Below, one piece after another: positions 10,697 to 21,534 of a DNA stretch of 26,592 nucleotides. Positions within the stretch are counted from its first letter, which is position 1. Every line of letters starts with the position of its first letter. Location of the stretch: contig NW_026251872.1 of assembly GCF_025024155.1 (NCBI RefSeq), positions 1 to 26,592 of the forward strand, written 5' to 3'. The translations under genes and the position numbers were made by a program. The notes below the pieces were generated by a model that was not told the DNA's origin, did not search any database, and saw only the letters and a program-made list of their open reading frames with translations. The DNA is from Gamsiella multidivaricata (Eukaryota > Mortierellomycota > Mortierellomycetes > Mortierellales > Mortierellaceae).

Positions 10697-11430
10697 GAAA
10701 AAAAAAAGTTTCGTTCAATAATCGTTAGGGAAGATAAATCTGTAATCTTTAGTAGGATCCTCAGAGACATACGCCAAGCATTGATAAATTTACGGATATT
10801 TTGAAAAACACTTAGTAGAAATGATATTGAGGTTTGTGACAAGGATTGGATCGGAGGAATAGGATAGCATATTTCTCTTGCGGCAGCAATATGTAGTCAC
10901 CACAGGAGCAAATTCAGATTGAGCATTATTTCTCCCTCAGTGTGACAGTGTTCATGGGCGAGAAAGGTATAAAATGCACCCCTTGCCCGAAAACGATTTT
11001 TTTTTTCTCTATCGCACTCCAGTGGTTATAACTAATCGGATAAACATCATGCCTTTTACCTGACGTTTTCGAGTTACAGCCATACACAATGGAGTTGATC
11101 ACCTATTTTTGGTCCCGCTCCTGGCGGGTTACTTCTTACTTCAAAAAAAAAAAAGCGATGGACCACGGTCGAAACTGGTTAATGGGACCATTTTCGTATG
11201 TAAATTGGCTCCATAACCTTAAATATGTGGTTATATTTTTCATCTTTAGAATACACCTTTCATAGGTCAATTCAATTTCCAATTAAAGTTTGGCCGCGTT
11301 TTCATAAGCCTAAAAACGAGTTTTGACTGTTGTACGTGTAAAAATCTGGAGCAGATCTGTTCCACAATCAGTCCAAGGGATACAGGAGGTTTCGTCGATC
11401 GCTTCTGCTGAACTTTTGGAGTTGGCATAA

Positions 11431-11466
11431 CACAGCCCGATTGCCACAGCCCGATTGCCACAGCCC
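11431..11466 (+). repeat. 14-bp tandem repeat, about 2.6 copies
   Basis: CACAGCCCGATTGC occurs at 11431-11444 and 11445-11458, then the first eight bases again at 11459-11466. Copies are identical. It lies about 230 bp upstream of the CaMKK-like start codon. Confidence 0.8.
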
Positions 11467-11584
11467 AAGAAATATTATATGACTCCCCAATCTATTCTCT
11501 TTGCCGTTGACATGGTATTGGGAGCAATATAGCGTGTGAAGTAGACTACGCGTGTATATGAAATTTAGCTTATAAACCTTAGTA

Positions 11585-11621
11585 TTTGTGCCTTTGTGTC
11601 TCTGTGTCTTTGTGTCTTTGT
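11585..11621 (+). repeat. CTTTGTGT short tandem repeat
   Basis: Degenerate repeats of TTTGTGTC/TCTGTGTC about 75-110 bp before the CaMKK-like start codon, within the likely promoter or 5' leader. Confidence 0.6.
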
Positions 11622-11696
11622 TGAAGGTAAAAGTGCGGGAGCGACTTCTTTTTCCCATTCCACTTTTCTCCCTCCCTTCTTTACTCTTTTTCCTTC

Positions 11697-14092
11697 ATGA
11701 CTTCTCTTCATACACCACAAGAAGACGCGTCTATGGACACGACTGACGCCACCAAGCAACAGCAACAGTTGCCAACCAAGACTCAACAGATTGTGCCCGA
11801 CAAGAACTTTACTGAGAACTCGACCGAGAATGAGAACGAGAACCAGATTGAGATTCAGAATGAGAAGCAACCCGACCCATTCGATTCCTTCGAGAGTCCA
11901 GCTTTCATCGTCCAGAGTCCAACAGCGACCATGACCCAGACAGACCCCAACCATCACCACGCCTTCGCCTTCCCGCTTCTCGCAAACATGCCTCGCCTGC
12001 ACCTCGACATAGTCTCCACATCCACTCAATCCGCATCCACATCCTCTCCCTTATCCTCAGGGGTATCCTCGTACCATCAGGACCTCGATTCGCTTTCTTC
12101 TTCCTCACCATCAGCGTCGCTTAAAGTGCCCGGCCTCCCCAGCAATAATGATGATCTCAGCAACACGAGTTTCGGACGAACACATGGACATGGACGCAGC
12201 CTATCTGTCGACACCTCTTCAACAACACCAAGGCCAGGAATAGACGGCAGCTCCAGTACACCCGGGTCTCGACGAAGCTCCTTCTCAAGACCGATCCCCG
12301 TCAAGGAAACGCTTGACGCATGTGTGACAGAGACCGCAGATGGCCGTTTGAAATTGAAGCAATACGTCCTCGAAAGAATCATTGGACAGGGCGCCTACGG
12401 CATCGTCAATCTAGGCATCGATGTCGACACAGGGATATATTATGTACATTCTGTTCACTTTTCTCTCTCTTTTTCTTCACAGTGCTTGAGTATGCACTGA
12501 TGCAATCCTTTGCTATGATAGCGACAGTACTGACGCCTTTTTTTTGTCACACCTATGCAGGCAATCAAGGAGTTCAGCAAGTCCAAGCTGCGCAAGAAAG
12601 ATCGTGCAAACCTGTTCATGCTAGGTCGAGGACGCGGTCGACGTGGGCCAGAGGCACCATTGGCACCATCGTCACCCCTGGACATGATTCGAGGCGAGAT
12701 TGCCATCCTGAAAAAGCTGAACCACGAGAATATTGTCAAACTGTACGAGGTCCTGGATGTTGCCAAAGAAGACTCTATGTTTATGGGTGAGCAGCCAGTA
12801 TTCACCAAATAACACAATTGCGGATCAAACTCATGATCGTTTGGTGACTCATCCTGGCCACTTTGTTCTTTCTGTCTAGTTTTTGAACTGTGCGAACGCG
12901 GGGTGCTGACAGAAGTGACTCTAGGCGACAAGATCGGCAAGATCTTTGAGGATGAAGAATGCCGTGATGTCTTTGCGCAGATGGTCCTCGGCATCGAATA
13001 CCGTAAGTTCACTTTTGCTTCCCCGTCTTCTTTCTCGATTCTTACAATGCACAAGCTAATAAATTATCAATAATACTGTTTACACCCGCTAGTCCACGAC
13101 CACGACATTATTCACAGGGATATCAAGCCGGACAACCTCCTTCGCTCCTCAGATGGCACACTGAAGATCGTTGATTTCGGCGTCTCAGAAATGTTTGCAA
13201 AGAAGGGCCACGATTTGACAAAGAAATCCGCGGGCTCACCGGCATTCATGGCGCCAGAGCTGTGTCGGTATGGTCATGGAGAGGTCTCAGGAAGGGCCAC
13301 GGATATTTGGTCTATGGGGGTGACCTTGTACTGTATCCGGTATGGCCGCTTGCCGTTCCGTTCCACGAGTCCGCTGGAACTGCAGACAATTATTCGAGAG
13401 AAATCTCCGGATTTGGAGGAAGAACAAGACCCGAGGTTCAGGAGCTTGATGCAGAGACTGCTCGAGAAGGATCCTACCAAGCGGATCACCATTGATGAAC
13501 TCAGAGTATGTGTAGAATTCCTGGGGCTTTCGTTCTTGGAGGAGACGTCTCGCACAAAATGGCTAACAGTGTCTATTATAATCGCGCTTTCCATCCATAC
13601 TGTATAGAATGACCCATGGTTGACAGACGATGGTCACAAGGAATTGAAGTGCAAGGAGTTGAACACAGAGACTGCTGTGACAGAAGTGACAGAGGATGAA
13701 CTAAACGGAGCCATCCAGCGCATCAACGGGCTTATGACCCTTGTATGTTTATGTCCCACTTTACTCTTTCCCATCGGTATTATATGCTTTGTTCTAAACT
13801 ATCATTTCTAACATCTGGCACATTCTTACGTAAAAAAAAAAAAAAAAATTAGATCAAAGCGGTGGCAAAGTTCAAGAAGCTGATCAAGAGTCCAGCACTC
13901 AGCTGCAGTTCTAGCTCGAGCTTGAGCACGCGATCGTCGTCCCAGGAGAACGTTAAGAGTGTCCAATGCATTACACCCGTTTCTTCGACACCCTTTTCGT
14001 CTCCCATATCGTTCTCGAGCAAGAGTAAGCAGTTTCAAGACGCGGACGAAACTAAGGCATCATGTGCTGCAATTTCTTCCTTCAGTAAATAA
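11697..14092 (+). CDS. Ca2+/calmodulin-dependent kinase kinase-like Ser/Thr kinase (CaMKK/Ssp1/Elm1 type)
   Basis: Upstream kinase of the family that phosphorylates the activation loops of AMPK/Snf1 and CaM kinases. Exons 11697-12443, 12561-12786, 12880-13002, 13093-13505, 13608-13742 and 13853-14092; 627 aa with matching phases. Residues 1 to about 210 are low complexity (Gln, Glu/Asn and Ser-rich). Kinase domain: GQGAYG (230-235), Lys252, helix-C Glu295, HRDIKPDN (373-380), DFG (393-395), GSPAFMAPE (413-421). Between beta-3 and helix C sits an Arg/Gly/Pro-rich insert (about 271-288, GRGRGRRGPEAPLAPSSP) matching the RP insert that marks CaMKKs; PAFMAPE and WSMGVTLYC are also CaMKK-like. The kinase domain closes with RITIDELRNDPWLT. 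The Ser-rich tail has KAVAKFKKLIK, which could form part of a calmodulin-binding segment (inference). The last intron carries an unusual long A-run before its acceptor. Subfamily well supported; substrates unknown. Confidence 0.87.
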
Positions 14093-14231
14093 ATTCACAC
14101 CTATTTGTGCCTTTTGAAGAAATGTGATCGCAGATCAAATTGTTGGTGTGTAAGAGCAAATGACAATGTGGTAGAAAACGAAAAGTATTACAATAGAAAT
14201 CCAACTGTTTTTGGTTGCTTTATTATGTTGT

Positions 14232-16166
14232 TCATGGAGCCAGCTGCAATTGATCAAACCGGGTCTCATCGAAGAACTGGCCACGGACCTGGCGTCCTCC
14301 AAAGAACCGGCCATCGAGATCTTTGAGCGCCCGCTCAGCGGAACCCAGAGCCCCAAACTTGACAAAAATCCGTACAGCCTCTTCAGGCGGTACCTTGCCG
14401 TTCTGGACCTCAAAAATGAGACAGCGTACGACCGCGCCGTACTTTTCACATTCGCCTGCTGTCTCTTCCTGTAAGGAGTCGTCTACTTCGCCTGGCCCCA
14501 CCATGTTCGTCAATAAAATTACGGTGGATGGCGTTCCTGTTGTCAAGGGAATGAAGAATATTGGTGAAGATATGGGTTGAGTGTATAATACCAAGACTAG
14601 GTGAAGAGAGCATATGCAAAGAAGCGGCTGCTTTACCTTTGGAGGGCACTTGCTGCGTGCTAGGAACAAAGGCGGGCCGCGATTGCAGCGCAGGTTGAGA
14701 TGCAGGCGCAATGGGATTCACAGGTCGTTGCTGCTGCTGGCTTAAACGAGCTCGCCGCAGGAATGCATCTTCGCCTGACACATCATTCGCGCTCACATGG
14801 CTTGCAGTAGTGGCGCCTGCAGCACCAACTATTGGCGGTACTACGGGTGTACTGCGCGTGGTATCAGATTCAGTAAAGTAGCTAACGGGCGGCATAAACG
14901 CCTTGTATGCAGTCGCTGGTCTTTCATGTCCATGTCCCTGACCGCTGCTACCAGGAGGAGAATTGAGTCTTCGTGCAACAGGGCTGGGCGACCGCCTTGG
15001 AGAATATGATCTCGACCTCGACCTGGATCTAGGATGACCACCCCTGCGGGAAGGATGTGGGCTCCTGCCTCTGCTTCTGCTTCTGCTTCTCGATCGATCT
15101 CCTCTACTATGTGGAGCGCGTGTTCGTGATAAAGGACTATAGTCGCGGCTGCGTGAGCGGCGAAAGCGAGTCGCTGCAGATTTGGGTGATTGAGACCGAG
15201 ACCGCCGACGAGAGGCAGAGTGGGAGCGACCCCTGGATCTGGACCTGGAGCGCGAGTAGGAACGCGAACGAGTCCGTGAAGGTGAAGATGAGCGTGAAAG
15301 TGAGCGCCTGTATCTCAAAGTCCGTTCTTGTAATTTTTGTTGTTGTTTTTCCTCCTCGCGTAATCGCCACTCGTTCTCGAAGAGCACCTTGAATTCTTCA
15401 TATTCGTTCGGTCGAGCGATATCATAGTCGTCGTCAAGTGAGATGGGCCCAACCTGACCCTTCACCGGTGGTTTCTTTGCTTGCTTTCTCACATATGCCT
15501 ACATGTATTTGAAACGAACAGCATGTCAATGAGATCGATTTTCGAAAAATAATAATAATAACGTCAGTTCTAAGAGAAGCGATGAAAGTATTCGTTACCA
15601 TGGCATCGTACTCTTGACGCTGAACCTGCGCAGTCCTTGCTTTTAGCCAGCTGTTTTCGTCCACGGTCTTTTCAGGCTGTTTGGGCGGCGAGAATAATGT
15701 CGCAGCCGGAGCGGAAAGTTCCGCTATTGCATTAGATCCCTGTGATGCTCCACTTTGGATATCAGTTGACGATGCTGCTGCTGATGCAGTTATTGTGGAC
15801 GACTGAGCGGCGAATCCAGCGGGGATGGTGCGTACGGCTGTTTTTGGCTTGACTGCGGCTAACTTCCGATTCAGCGTGGGCTTAAGGCGGGTGATTGACG
15901 ACGCCCATCCAGCTGAAGTGTGGAGACATTTTTGGGGGTTTGGGGGAGTCTTGTTATTAGTGTATTCTGGATAACAAGAAAAAAGTGGTAGAAGAAGAGG
16001 GAGTTCTGTTGTTGTTCATGAATCAAGTACCAGGGAGAACCGGTTTTGCAGTAGCTTTAGACGAAGCGGCTACACCATCCTTGGGATCCGAGTCTTGTTT
16101 TTGAGTGGGATTCTCTCCCTCGGCTGAGGAGGCACTGGGCGGTGGGAGGTCGCCGTAGAGGGACAT
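14232..16166 (-). CDS. SPF45/RBM17-like splicing factor with RS domain and C-terminal UHM
   Basis: Probable nuclear regulator of 3' splice-site choice. Exons in transcription order: 16166-16031, 15912-15599, 15498-14637 and 14536-14232; 538 aa, phases consistent. The N-terminus MSLYGDLPPP resembles SPF45's start. Further SPF45-like landmarks are WASSITRLKPTL (start of exon 2), RQEYDAMAYVRKQ, the acidic DDDYDIARPNEYEEF, and SGEDAFLRRARLSQQ. Residues about 216-325 form a dense Arg-Ser domain. Residues about 439-530 are a UHM (RRM-like fold that binds ULM tryptophans): TPSTVILLTNMVGPGEVDD, ECEKYGAVVRCLIFEV, and the UHM R-X-F motif in GRFFGGRQV. The G-patch usual between these parts of SPF45 is not seen; the intron at that point is only 100 nt. 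The gene faces the CaMKK-like gene tail to tail. Confidence 0.85.
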
Positions 16167-16655
16167 ATTATTGACGATAACTATGATACTGGCTGAATCT
16201 CCTTTGGCCTTAATTTGTTGTCATTATTCCCGGATGTGGGTTTCCCGCTCTTGCTTCAATTGGTGACTTTTGGTCCTCGTCCGATGGTTGATCGCCTTCG
16301 TGTTGTTGATGGCTAAGGAGGTGTCAAGGGTCGTAATGACCTCAAAGCTGAGTGTGTATGTGTATATGTGTATGTGGATACCCTTAATTCCAAGACACAC
16401 AATGGATCAGTTCACGGATGCCGTGGGGGAAGTGCATACACCTAACTGCTATCGTGCAGGAAATCCATCGGGCGGAGTACAAAAAAAGGACGCGATAGCG
16501 CAATAACTATTGTTGTCTGCTTTTGGGTTTGTCTCTGCTGCAACAACGGGCGGTAGTTGGAACTGAAGGAACACTTCTACCCGATCGAAGCTCCCATACG
16601 AATCTCCAATCTTTCTTCCATTCCCCTCTCCTTCTTCATAAGCACTTTTCGAATC
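16167..16655. other. Divergent promoter region, SPF45-like and AIF-like genes
   Basis: About 490 bp between two start codons pointing away from each other, so both promoters must lie here or within the leaders. It contains a GT-rich microsatellite-like stretch (about 16352-16378) and a C/T-rich leader before 16656. No TATA box is evident on either side. No gene is supported inside. Confidence 0.55.
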
Positions 16656-19141
16656 ATGATCCCGCTCGCATTCAGGGCTACCATCAGGTCAACCGCCCGT
16701 CTGGGACAGCAGCGTCCCCTCGTCGCTGCCTCTGCCGCTGGAACTGCCCCTCGTCAGGCGCTCTACTCGCTCCGTCAGACTGCTCGCGCCTACGCCTCGG
16801 CCCCCAGTGCCACAGCAACTCACCACACTGCCCATCACCCTAATTCGGATGCTGCCTGGGTGGTAAGAAATACATTATACGCAGGGTGCACTTAGATGAC
16901 AGTTCTGTGCCTGTTATCTTGTACTGACAATGACCTTCAATTGCGCGTTGTTGTTGTATTGATCCCAAACACATTAGATCGGTTCCCTGCTTTTCTTTGG
17001 CCCTATGGTACGTATACTGTCTCAGACGCTGTTCAAGCCATAAGATCATATAATCGTTGTCCTCCTGGACTTCATGATCCTCACCACGTTGTACTTGATC
17101 TGCGCAATAGATTTATAAATTGACAGCCCCCCCACCAAGGAAAAAGACTGCTGAGGCCAACCATCACCATGCCGCAACCTCTTCGCACAAAAAGGAGGTC
17201 AAGCAGGACCTCACAGATGATGCCGAGGAAGAGGATCAGGAAGTTCCTGCTGCGAAATACGAAAAGGATTTCTACCCTTACATCCTGATCGGTAAGCACT
17301 CTCTCTGTCTTTCTTGCAGGACAAGGTGGTCTTTCGATGGAGTATAATTTCTAATGACTGGGACATAATGACACATAGGTGGTGGAACGGCGTCGTTTGC
17401 TGCCATGGAGGCCATTCGTGAGAAGGATCCTTCGGCTGCTGTAAGTCGTCATGGATTCATTGGAATCTGTGCGTGAGTGCGGGTGCAACACATCTACTCA
17501 CTTTCATTGAAATCCATTAGATTTTGATCATCGGTAACGAGGATATCGGACCTTATATGCGTCCCCCATTGTCAAAGGAGATGTGGTTCAATAAATCCGA
17601 GGAGACCACTGAGAAGCTCTCCTTCAAGGACTGGCAGGGCAAGGAGCGCAAGTACGAGCAACCAGCGCGAAACGCCTTGATTATCTTTATTCAAAAGCCA
17701 TTTTCGCAAGTGCTTGCGCTCACAATGTCTCTTTACCTATTTTCTAAATCCATAGTATTGTGCTGCAGGGCAAGGAAAAGATTGAGGCGTTGGACCAGGA
17801 AGCGCTTGATGAAATCGAGTCTGCAGAGAGCGGTGTCAAGTTATTGACGGGCGTGACCGTCTCAGATCTCAATGTCGCAGAGCAGACCATCACGTTGAAC
17901 AGTGGCAAGTCCCTGAAGTACGGCAAGGTTCTCCTGGCGACGGGCGGTACCCCCAAGACTCTGCCTATTCTCAAGGACGCTGGAGAGGACAAGGTCACGA
18001 CCTACCGCTCTGTCGAGGACTTTAAGAAGCTCCATACATTGGTCAAGTCCTCTGGCAAGAAGATTGTCATTGTTGGAGGCGGTTTCCTCGGCAGTGAACT
18101 TGCCGTCGCTATCTCTCATTATGGTACGTTCTGTTTACAATTCTTTTTTTCCCATTCAAAAACCATGGCTCTCTCTTCGCATAGTGTTCTTAGTACTAAA
18201 TATCCCATGTATACATATGCAAAATAGGTAAGGACAAAGATGTAAAAGTGACGCAAGTTTTCCCTGAGGACGGGAACATGGGCTTGGTCTTCCCCCGGTA
18301 CCTCTCCAAGTGGACGACCTCTCAGGTGGAGCAGGAAGGCGTTGTTGTAAAGGCCAATTCCCGTGTAGCCTCGTCCAAGGCTGTGGACGGTCAGGTTGAA
18401 TTGACGCTCGAGAACGGCGAGAAGATCCTTGCGGACCATGTGGTTGTCGCTGTTGGTATTGAGGCAAATGTCGATCTCGCCAAGAAAGCTGGACTGGAGA
18501 TCGACGAAATCCGTGGCGGTGTTGCAGTCAATGCTGAGCTCCAAGCCCGCCGCAACGTTTACTGCGCAGGAGATATGACCTCCTTCCATGATGTGACCCT
18601 GGGCCGTCGTCGTGTGGAACACTACGATAATGCGATTTTGGGTGGCCGTGTTGCGGGACAGAACATGGCTTCGGATGACTTGCATAAGACGTACAAGCAC
18701 CAATCGATGTTCTGGTCTGATCTTGGACCCCATATTGGTTATGAGGCTGTTGGTATTCTGGACTCGAAGCTGTCGACGGTGTCGATCTGGACAAAGAAGC
18801 CTACAGTCGCTGCCGCAGCAGCATCGGATGACGATGGTAAGAAGGAGGAATCCAAGGCTGTAACACCATCAACTAAGACAACGGCGGCAGCAGGGTCTGA
18901 GAAGGAGGGCAAGCGTGAAAGGGCGACGGCTACACCATTGCCTGCTGAGGCAGTGAAGGTCGAGGACAAGGAGAAGTACAACAAAGGCCTGGTGCTGTAC
19001 CTGAAGGACAAGAAGATTGTGGGTCTGCTGATGTGGAACAACTTTGGCAAAGTCGACGACGCACGCAAGATTCTTGGCGAGGTGTACGACACCGAGAAAG
19101 TTGAGGCCCTCGTCAAGCCCTTTGGCATCCATGAGGACTAA
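16656..19141 (+). CDS. AIF-type mitochondrial FAD/NAD(P)H oxidoreductase
   Basis: Apoptosis-inducing-factor-like flavoprotein, expected to be tethered in the mitochondrial inner membrane or intermembrane space. Exons 16656-16862, 16978-17007, 17111-17291, 17379-17440, 17521-17651, 17756-18123 and 18228-19141; 630 aa. Residues 1 to about 55 form an Arg/Ala-rich presequence. AWVIGSLLFFGPM (about 67-79) is a likely membrane anchor, followed by a charged linker with a His cluster. FAD Rossmann motif ILIGGGTASFAA (about 137-147); GPYMRPPLSKEMWF is highly AIF-like; NAD(P)H Rossmann motif VIVGGGFLGSEL (about 308-319); YCAGDM precedes the second FAD contact. The C-terminal AIF domain is split by a low-complexity Ala/Lys/Thr/Glu insert (about 18800-18970) before NKGLVLYLKDKKIVGLLMWN. 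Two junctions are uncertain: exon 2/3, and the donor at 17652 (GTACGA, weak), chosen because it restores a continuous frame. Confidence 0.87.
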
Positions 19142-19525
19142 GCGATACCGTGTTGTCGCGGGAAGCAAGGAGGCGGCATCTTTATTGCGGATCAAATTAC
19201 AGACAAGCACAGTAAACATGCGTAAGCAATACCTATAGAAAGAGAACATCTAACGGATTATCAAGGGTATCATGGTTTTTGATACATTGTTCATGCCATG
19301 ATGCGATGCATTTGATTGTGGGAGAGGGGGGAGAGGGGGATTGAAACATTTGAAAGATGAAATGCTGATAAGAAAAATAAAAATAAATCGCCCAGCACGT
19401 GGAATTGGAGATGAACTCCACAAAGTCGCATTTTATTCTTGGAACCACAAACCATTTTTTACTTTTCATCCTCATCCCTCCTCATTCATACACTTCCCTT
19501 CCTTCTCTTCACTTCCCGCTCAAAT
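19142..19525. other. Intergenic region, AIF-like to phosphoglycerate dehydrogenase
   Basis: About 385 bp. It includes a purine-rich GGGGAGAGGGGGA stretch (about 19321-19341), A-rich AATAAA-like hexamers near 19375-19390 that could end the AIF-like transcript, and a C/T-rich leader before the ATG at 19526. No gene is supported. Confidence 0.5.
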
Positions 19526-21534
19526 ATGTCCTCAGCCCCTTCGACTACAAGAGTGATGCCTACGAACGTCAGCAACAGTACTAGCAACGTCGATAACAGC
19601 TCGAACGTGGTTTCGGCTAGTGGTCCCTCGGATGCCCATGTTCCAGAGATCCGTGGACGGGAGCGTCAGGGCTCCTTTGGAGGGTCGACCAAGGTCAAGA
19701 TCCTGAAGCCCTTCAACACTGCGAATATCAAGATCTTGTTGCTCGAGAACGTCAACGAGACTGCAGTCTCTGCCCTTAGAGACCAGGGTTATCAGGTATG
19801 AGATGAAATTTTACGTGTGGTGGAAAGATGCGAGAAGGGGTTGAAACCGTGACTCACCTGCAGCTGGATCTCTCAATTGACGCATTCTTCTTTTCTATCA
19901 ACTTTTTTCTACTGCCTTCCGCTAGGTCGAGACTTTTGCAAAAGCATTGCCCGAGGATGAATTGATCGAAAAGATCCGTGATGTGCACTGTGTCGGTATC
20001 CGCTCGAAGACCAAGCTGACAAAGAGGGTCTTGGATGCGGCTGAGAAGCTCGGAGTGATTGGATGCTTCTGCATCGGCACGAACCAAGTCGATCTCGAGC
20101 ATGCGTCCCAGAAGGGCGTCGCTGTCTTTAACTCGCCCTTTTCCAACTCGAGATCCGTCGCGGAACTGGTCCTGGCTGAAATCGTGCTGTTGTCGAGACA
20201 GCTCGGTGATCGTAACAATGAGATGCACCAGGGCGTATGGTCCAAGGTTTCGGCAAACTGCTATGAGATCCGTGGCAAGACACTTGGTATGTGCTTTTTT
20301 TTTTTCTTTTTTCGCTCGTACTGTTTCTTTACTTGTAGGGGGGGATGAACGTTGTATTTAGGGTAGTGGGTGGAGTGAACTCGGATGCGGTGAGTCGCCT
20401 GCTGCCAATAGGGCTATCTCTAATGCCTCCGGTATTGGCCATTTTGGGGGAGGTAGTCATTGTTGTAGTCATGATCGCAATTGTCGGGAACTGAAAAATA
20501 ACAGCATATGTAGAGAAGGAGAAAGAAGAGAGCCTAGACCCTTTACTTGATGGGTCTGCATGAGCTACTTCTTTCGCTCTAGTAGGGCTTCACAAAATAT
20601 TGATTCTCCGGGCTTACACTCCTTCTCCTGATTTCCACTGTCATGCTTTCGGCGACAGCATTTCTATGCACAGAAAATGAAAACGCGATGGCACTGGAAA
20701 TAACGCCATTTGACAATTATATATTTTTTGTTCACTGATAACCTCGGACCAATAGGAATTGTTGGATATGGACATATTGGATCGCAGCTATCCGTGCTCG
20801 CAGAGTCGATGGGTATGCGCGTGCTGTTCCACGACGTTGTGCCACTGATGCCCCTGGGCACAAGCAAGCAGGTCAACTCTCTGAATGAACTGCTTGAGTC
20901 CTCGGACTTTGTCACTCTGCACGTCCCTGAGACTGAGGACACCAAGAACATGATTGGTGAACATGAACTCAACAAGATGAAGCAGGGCTCCTTCTTGATC
21001 AACGCCTCCCGTGGCACTATTGTTCAGATCCCTGCCCTGGCCAAGGCCCTGCGCTCAGGACGCATCGGTGGCGCTGCTGTTGATGTTTTCCCCAAGGAGC
21101 CTGCTGCGAATGGCAAGTTCTTTGAGTCGGAGCTGGTTGGATGTCCCAACACGCTCTTGACCCCACACATTGGAGGTTCGACCGAGGAGGCTCAGTCGAT
21201 GATCGGTGTAGAGGTCTCGCAGGCATTGATCAAGTTTATCAACAACGGCACATCGATCGGCGCCGTCAACTTCCCTGAGGTCGATCTGCGTGCGATTCGC
21301 GATGAGGAGAACTCGATCCGTCTGTGCTACACGCATTTGAATGTGCCCGGTGTGTTGAGACAGATCACGAATATTCTGGCAGATCACAATGTCGACAAGC
21401 AGTTCTCGGACTCGAAGGGCAAGATCGCCTACCTGATGGCCGATATCTCGGATGTAACACCGGAGCAGATCCAGGACATCTATCGCCGCGTCAGCGAGAC
21501 CCCCACCAACATCGTCACCCGCATTCTGTACTAG
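19526..21534 (+). CDS. D-3-phosphoglycerate dehydrogenase (Ser3/Ser33 type)
   Basis: Oxidises 3-phosphoglycerate to 3-phosphohydroxypyruvate with NAD+, the first step of serine synthesis, in the cytosol. Exons 19526-19795, 19926-20286 and 20756-21534; 469 aa, the length usual for the fungal enzyme. ATG 19526 is preferred over an in-frame ATG at 19439 because the extra stretch is leader-like and hydrophobic. The first 60 or so residues are Ser/Asn-rich. Substrate domain: RSKTKLTKRVLDAAEKLGVIG. NAD site: GIVGYGHIGSQ (211 on). Catalytic motifs: Arg in INASRGTIV, Glu in VDVFPKEP, His in PHIGGSTEEAQ. The C-terminal ACT domain (THLNVPGVLRQITNILADHN) suggests feedback control by serine (known for the family). 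Intron 2 is 469 nt, far above the local norm, yet the flanking exons join as RGKTL-GIVGYG, so no coding piece is missing. Confidence 0.96.

Larger units (their letters stand above)
10545..11696. other. Intergenic region, citrate synthase to CaMKK-like kinase
   Basis: About 1.15 kb, A/T-richer than its surroundings. It contains the citrate synthase 3' end, a TATA box-like TATAAAA (10968-10974) not next to any recognised gene, a 14-bp tandem repeat (11431-11466), and a CTTTGTGT repeat (about 11585-11621) followed by a pyrimidine-rich leader before the ATG at 11697. No protein gene is supported. Confidence 0.5.

Noticed and set aside
4828..14092. Two kinase genes plus metabolic genes as a functional cluster
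   Set aside because: The kinases belong to different families and the neighbours are unlinked housekeeping functions; nothing in the layout supports a joint system.
17524..17847. Continuous frame through the AIF-like intron at 17652-17755
   Set aside because: Read-through gives unrelated residues and leaves the GKEKIEALDQ frame; splicing with about 104 nt removed restores it.
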